Shown here: positions 61,367-64,000 of the stretch, piece after piece | Numbering within the stretch: the stretch's first letter is position 1 | How the letters are laid out: every line of letters begins with the position of its first letter | Position numbers and translations under genes: made by a program | The notes under the pieces: model-generated | Database searches by the model: none | Told to the model about the DNA's origin: nothing | The model's input: the letters and a program-made list of their open reading frames with translations, nothing else | Source of the DNA: Eunapius fragilis | Lineage: Eukaryota; Porifera; Demospongiae; Spongillida; Spongillidae | NCBI GenBank assembly: GCA_963681505.1 | Contig: OY811974.1 | Location: forward strand, 13,483,405 to 13,547,404 | Direction of reading: 5' to 3' | Length of the DNA: 64,000 bases

Positions 61367-62448
61367 GCTGGTTATTACTAGTTAGTTATTAAAGATTATG
61401 CATTTCGGATAATTTTATTTATAGAGACGTCGAATGCGGACTGAGGAACCCGCCCGCGGCCCGGGTACGTAAAACCATATCAAGCGAATGGTACTGCAAT
61501 TTTATACAAGGGCCAAGGCATTTTTACAAATTACGTATCCAGATAGACTACGGATTCGGCCGGCTAATAAGTGTTGGTGAAAAGTTCAAATTACGTCATG
61601 CACGTCTTTTAATATTTCCGTTGGTACCCAACACAAGCCTCCGCTTCGGAGCTGCTAATAAGGACATTAATCTTATAACTTAGTTGCACAATAGTTTTAA
61701 TTGGGTGACGAGTAATGCAGCTTGATGATTTGTTGAAACTGATGATAATAACATATAAAATGCATCAATGAATTGGTTTATAAAGCAGTTTGCCGATACC
61801 AAGCAGAAGCTACAAAACAGTATTAGAGAGAAATAAAGGTATTTGGTACAATTATTATAATGGTCACACTGAAGGGAAATGTGTCACCTAACGGCGACAT
61901 GCATATGTCATTATTATCTCTTGCCAGTGCTTCAGACAGTAGCATGCAGCAAGAAGTGATATTTCCTACTTTAGATGGCATGCGTGGGTGGAGGATATCC
62001 CGCCAATGAAACCATCTGCGGAAATGGTATAGCCAATAAGCGATATTACTTGATTGGTGACTATCTGTATTTTATTTCACCAGACTGAATGATATCCTTG
62101 ATCTCCCTTGCATGAAGCAAAAATGCACATGCATTATGGTAAAGCACTGTTCCATCAAATGAGGATACTTTTATCTCTGTCATTTTCACTGTTAATGTTC
62201 AATGCATGCACACACATGCAACAATCTTACTGACATCACTGTATAAAATAGTTAATTTTTCTTGATACATGCACAATTATTAATACTGACCAGGCTTGGT
62301 ATTGTAACGTTTGTGCATAGTCCAATTTCTCGAGTGTAAATTTATTCTTTCAGCTAAATGTTACTATGTTTGCTGCTGATGCATGTGCGATTGATTAACG
62401 AATTAAGCTTGCACTTTGGTCCTTGCTACGGCTTCGTCCTACATTTTA
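61367..62448. other. Intergenic, no gene seen
   Basis: Mostly AT-rich sequence without supported exons. It lies 3' of the membrane-protein gene on the minus strand and may include its 3' UTR. Confidence 0.6.
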
Positions 62449-63510
62449 TCACCAGCGGACATTCAGCTCATTCAGTTTCATTTTTTTGCTATTATGCTTC
62501 GTCACAGCCCACAGAAGGATGACCCAGGGCGTGGTTATCCCTGTTAGCAGGGCTGAAGAGATAAGTAATTCTTCTATTATGGTGTTAATAGTGTCATTTT
62601 TGTATAAAACTTGAACTCGTACCACAAAGGCAAATATAATTGAAGCTGCGCCTGCGTATTCCATGAAAGCAATGATTGAATACGCAATTGTCCGTAAGAG
62701 TGGCGAAGCTACGCCATCGATCACAAGCAACAGAAGAAACATTAGAAAGGCAAATCCATTGGAGCAAATAAATAGTATACCGGTTACTTCTGCTATAGCT
62801 TTTGGAAAGTCTAGAGTTAATCCAAAACACGTTGCTTTATCAAATATTTCCCTGTCGCTACCAAATATATTCTCGGGATAGCAATCTGTAATGAGGGAGC
62901 CGTTGGGATAGTAGCAATCTAACTCATTCACACAACCAACAACTTCTTCCACAGAGAATTCGTCCCAAAAAATGAACACCGCTAGTGATGCGATATTAGC
63001 AACGTACCAGCTTAAAACTGTCATAGCCCATTTACTGCTAAGTATGGTACTTGTCTGAATCAGCAGACCCACTCTAGCGACTGTCTTGTCAATGCCCGCG
63101 ACAGGAGGTATTACATTAGCAGCGGACAACTCTGGCGTGCTTTCATGTAATTTGTGGACGTCACTGCAATTAACTTCATTACGATTATGGATGTCTTGGA
63201 TTTTTTCTCTGTGATGAAGCATATTGAAGAATCCTTCGAGCATATACGTGATCAGCTTTTGATCTGCTTCTTTCAATCTTTTCATCCAACCCCATTGTTG
63301 GTTCCAAAAGAGAAGTCTGGCGAGCGTTGCAAAAATAGTTATTAAGTACGTGACTCCAACAATAGCATACATGGGAACCACGAGCAGATCTTGATACAAG
63401 ACTCTTGGCCAACCGATAAACATTCCGCTTACAATGGTAGATCTTAGTTGAGATGAGGAGTGAGGAGATGGACGAGAGAGACGGAGTACTATAGAAAAGA
63501 ATGACACCAT
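62449..63510 (-). CDS. Unrecognised multi-pass membrane protein, intronless (about 353 aa)
   Basis: A single open frame, with an internal ATG at about 63426 that could also serve as start (MFIGWPRVLYQDLLVVPMYA). Seven or so hydrophobic segments: about residues 45-70 (VVPMYAIVGVTYLITIFATL), 160-185, 235-262 (GILFICSNGFAFLMFLLLLV), 268-295 and 310-335. A Cys-rich extracellular-type loop sits between the second and third (CVNELDCYYPNGSLITDCYP). The spacing is somewhat like a degenerate seven-helix receptor, but no GPCR signature is visible. It may be lineage-specific. I know no family for it. Confidence 0.6.
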   Translation of the reverse strand: MVSFFSIVLRLSRPSPHSSSQLRSTIVSGMFIGWPRVLYQDLLVVPMYAIVGVTYLITIFATLARLLFWNQQWGWMKRLKEADQKLITYMLEGFFNMLHHREKIQDIHNRNEVNCSDVHKLHESTPELSAANVIPPVAGIDKTVARVGLLIQTSTILSSKWAMTVLSWYVANIASLAVFIFWDEFSVEEVVGCVNELDCYYPNGSLITDCYPENIFGSDREIFDKATCFGLTLDFPKAIAEVTGILFICSNGFAFLMFLLLLVIDGVASPLLRTIAYSIIAFMEYAGAASIIFAFVVRVQVLYKNDTINTIIEELLISSALLTGITTPWVILLWAVTKHNSKKMKLNELNVRW

Positions 63511-64000
63511 GCAGTTCGCGCACGCGACACAATAAACTTGATGATTGAGAACACTTTATTATTATCTATTACTTAACGAACAATATTCCAATATCTAATA
63601 AAGGTACAGAATGAAAGGAACATACACGCTTCTTATAATTTGGCTAAATAGAATCCACCTAAAAAAAAATATATATATATTATTATACTCATACAAATCT
63701 GTAATATGGTGAAATAGTCTTACGCCGGATAAGGGCGGATTATTGCAACACCAAATACACTGAGCTATATATAGTATCACCGCGCTGGGTGGCCTATTCG
63801 GTGATTATAATATTAATCACCTAACAGTGGTTAAGGATGCAATTATTTTACTGCAAAGAAGCATGCAAGCGAAAAAAATCTGTATCGCCTCTAGTAGTAT
63901 TGATACATCAGTGGCGTAGGAACGTATAAAAGATTGGGGGGGGGGGGGGGGGGGCCCAACTTCATAATAAAATAGCCGGCGGGAGGTTGCAGACGTGTCC
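63511..64000. other. Right end, no gene seen
   Basis: AT-rich, with a TA tract near 63668 and a G-run at 63937-63954. No supported exon. Confidence 0.6.

Overview
This is a window of animal nuclear genome. Almost every gene is split by short GT-AG introns, and the set of genes is metazoan: SMAD4, epsilon-tubulin, parkin, a CELF-type RNA-binding protein, a PSTPIP-like F-BAR/SH3 protein and a Tudor/KH piRNA-pathway protein. Compact genes, very short intergenic gaps, weak similarity of several proteins to bilaterian ones and many minisatellites would suit an early-branching animal such as a sponge. That placement is inference, not shown directly. I found no rRNA, tRNA or bacterial-type operon.

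Layout. 1-5311 (+): 3' half of a PSTPIP-like gene with four large minisatellites in its introns. 5729-8141 (+): complete parkin (11 exons, 431 aa). 8189-8647 (-): complete CISD3-like mitochondrial iron-sulfur protein. 8733-11366 (+): NAD-dependent epimerase/dehydratase-like gene (11 exons, 374 aa). 11.4-18.9 kb: gene desert with MITEs and decayed mobile DNA, including a broken copy of a RAG1 N-terminal-like (RING) gene at 17.2-18.2 kb. 18893-19891 (-): unrecognised gene. 20073-22995 (-): NRAMP metal transporter. 23144-32883 (+): complete FAH (15 exons, 425 aa), holding a 2.5 kb 22-bp array in one intron. 33298-34263 (-): intronless stearoyl-CoA desaturase. 34836-36061 (+): sphingosine-1-phosphate phosphatase-like. 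36336-39556 (-): SMAD4. 39855-40792 (+): SLC25-type mitochondrial carrier. 42345-43367 (-): CENP-B/pogo-type HTH protein. 46703-49212 (-): CELF. 49486-49999 (+): mitochondrial thioredoxin. 50056-52687 (+): TDRKH/PAPI-like. 52849-53567 (-): COA1/TIM21-like membrane protein. 53639-58632 (+): epsilon-tubulin. 58753-60747 (-): WD40 protein. 62449-63510 (-): unrecognised multi-pass membrane protein.

Organisation. Six neighbouring pairs are divergent, with start codons 71 to 572 bp apart (CISD3/epimerase, NRAMP/FAH, SCD/SGPP, SMAD4/SLC25, CELF/TXN2, COA1-like/TUBE1), which suggests shared promoters. TXN2 and TDRKH are in tandem with only 56 bp between stop and start. Six genes have mitochondrial roles or predicted mitochondrial location (parkin, CISD3, SLC25, TXN2, TDRKH, COA1-like).

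The most striking pattern is that several intronic minisatellites are built from the adjoining exon-intron junction. In the PSTPIP-like gene, parkin and epsilon-tubulin the tandem unit carries the splice site itself, sometimes with the last coding bases of the exon, so dozens of decoy splice sites sit next to the real one. The second notable item is the RAG1 N-terminal-like remnant.
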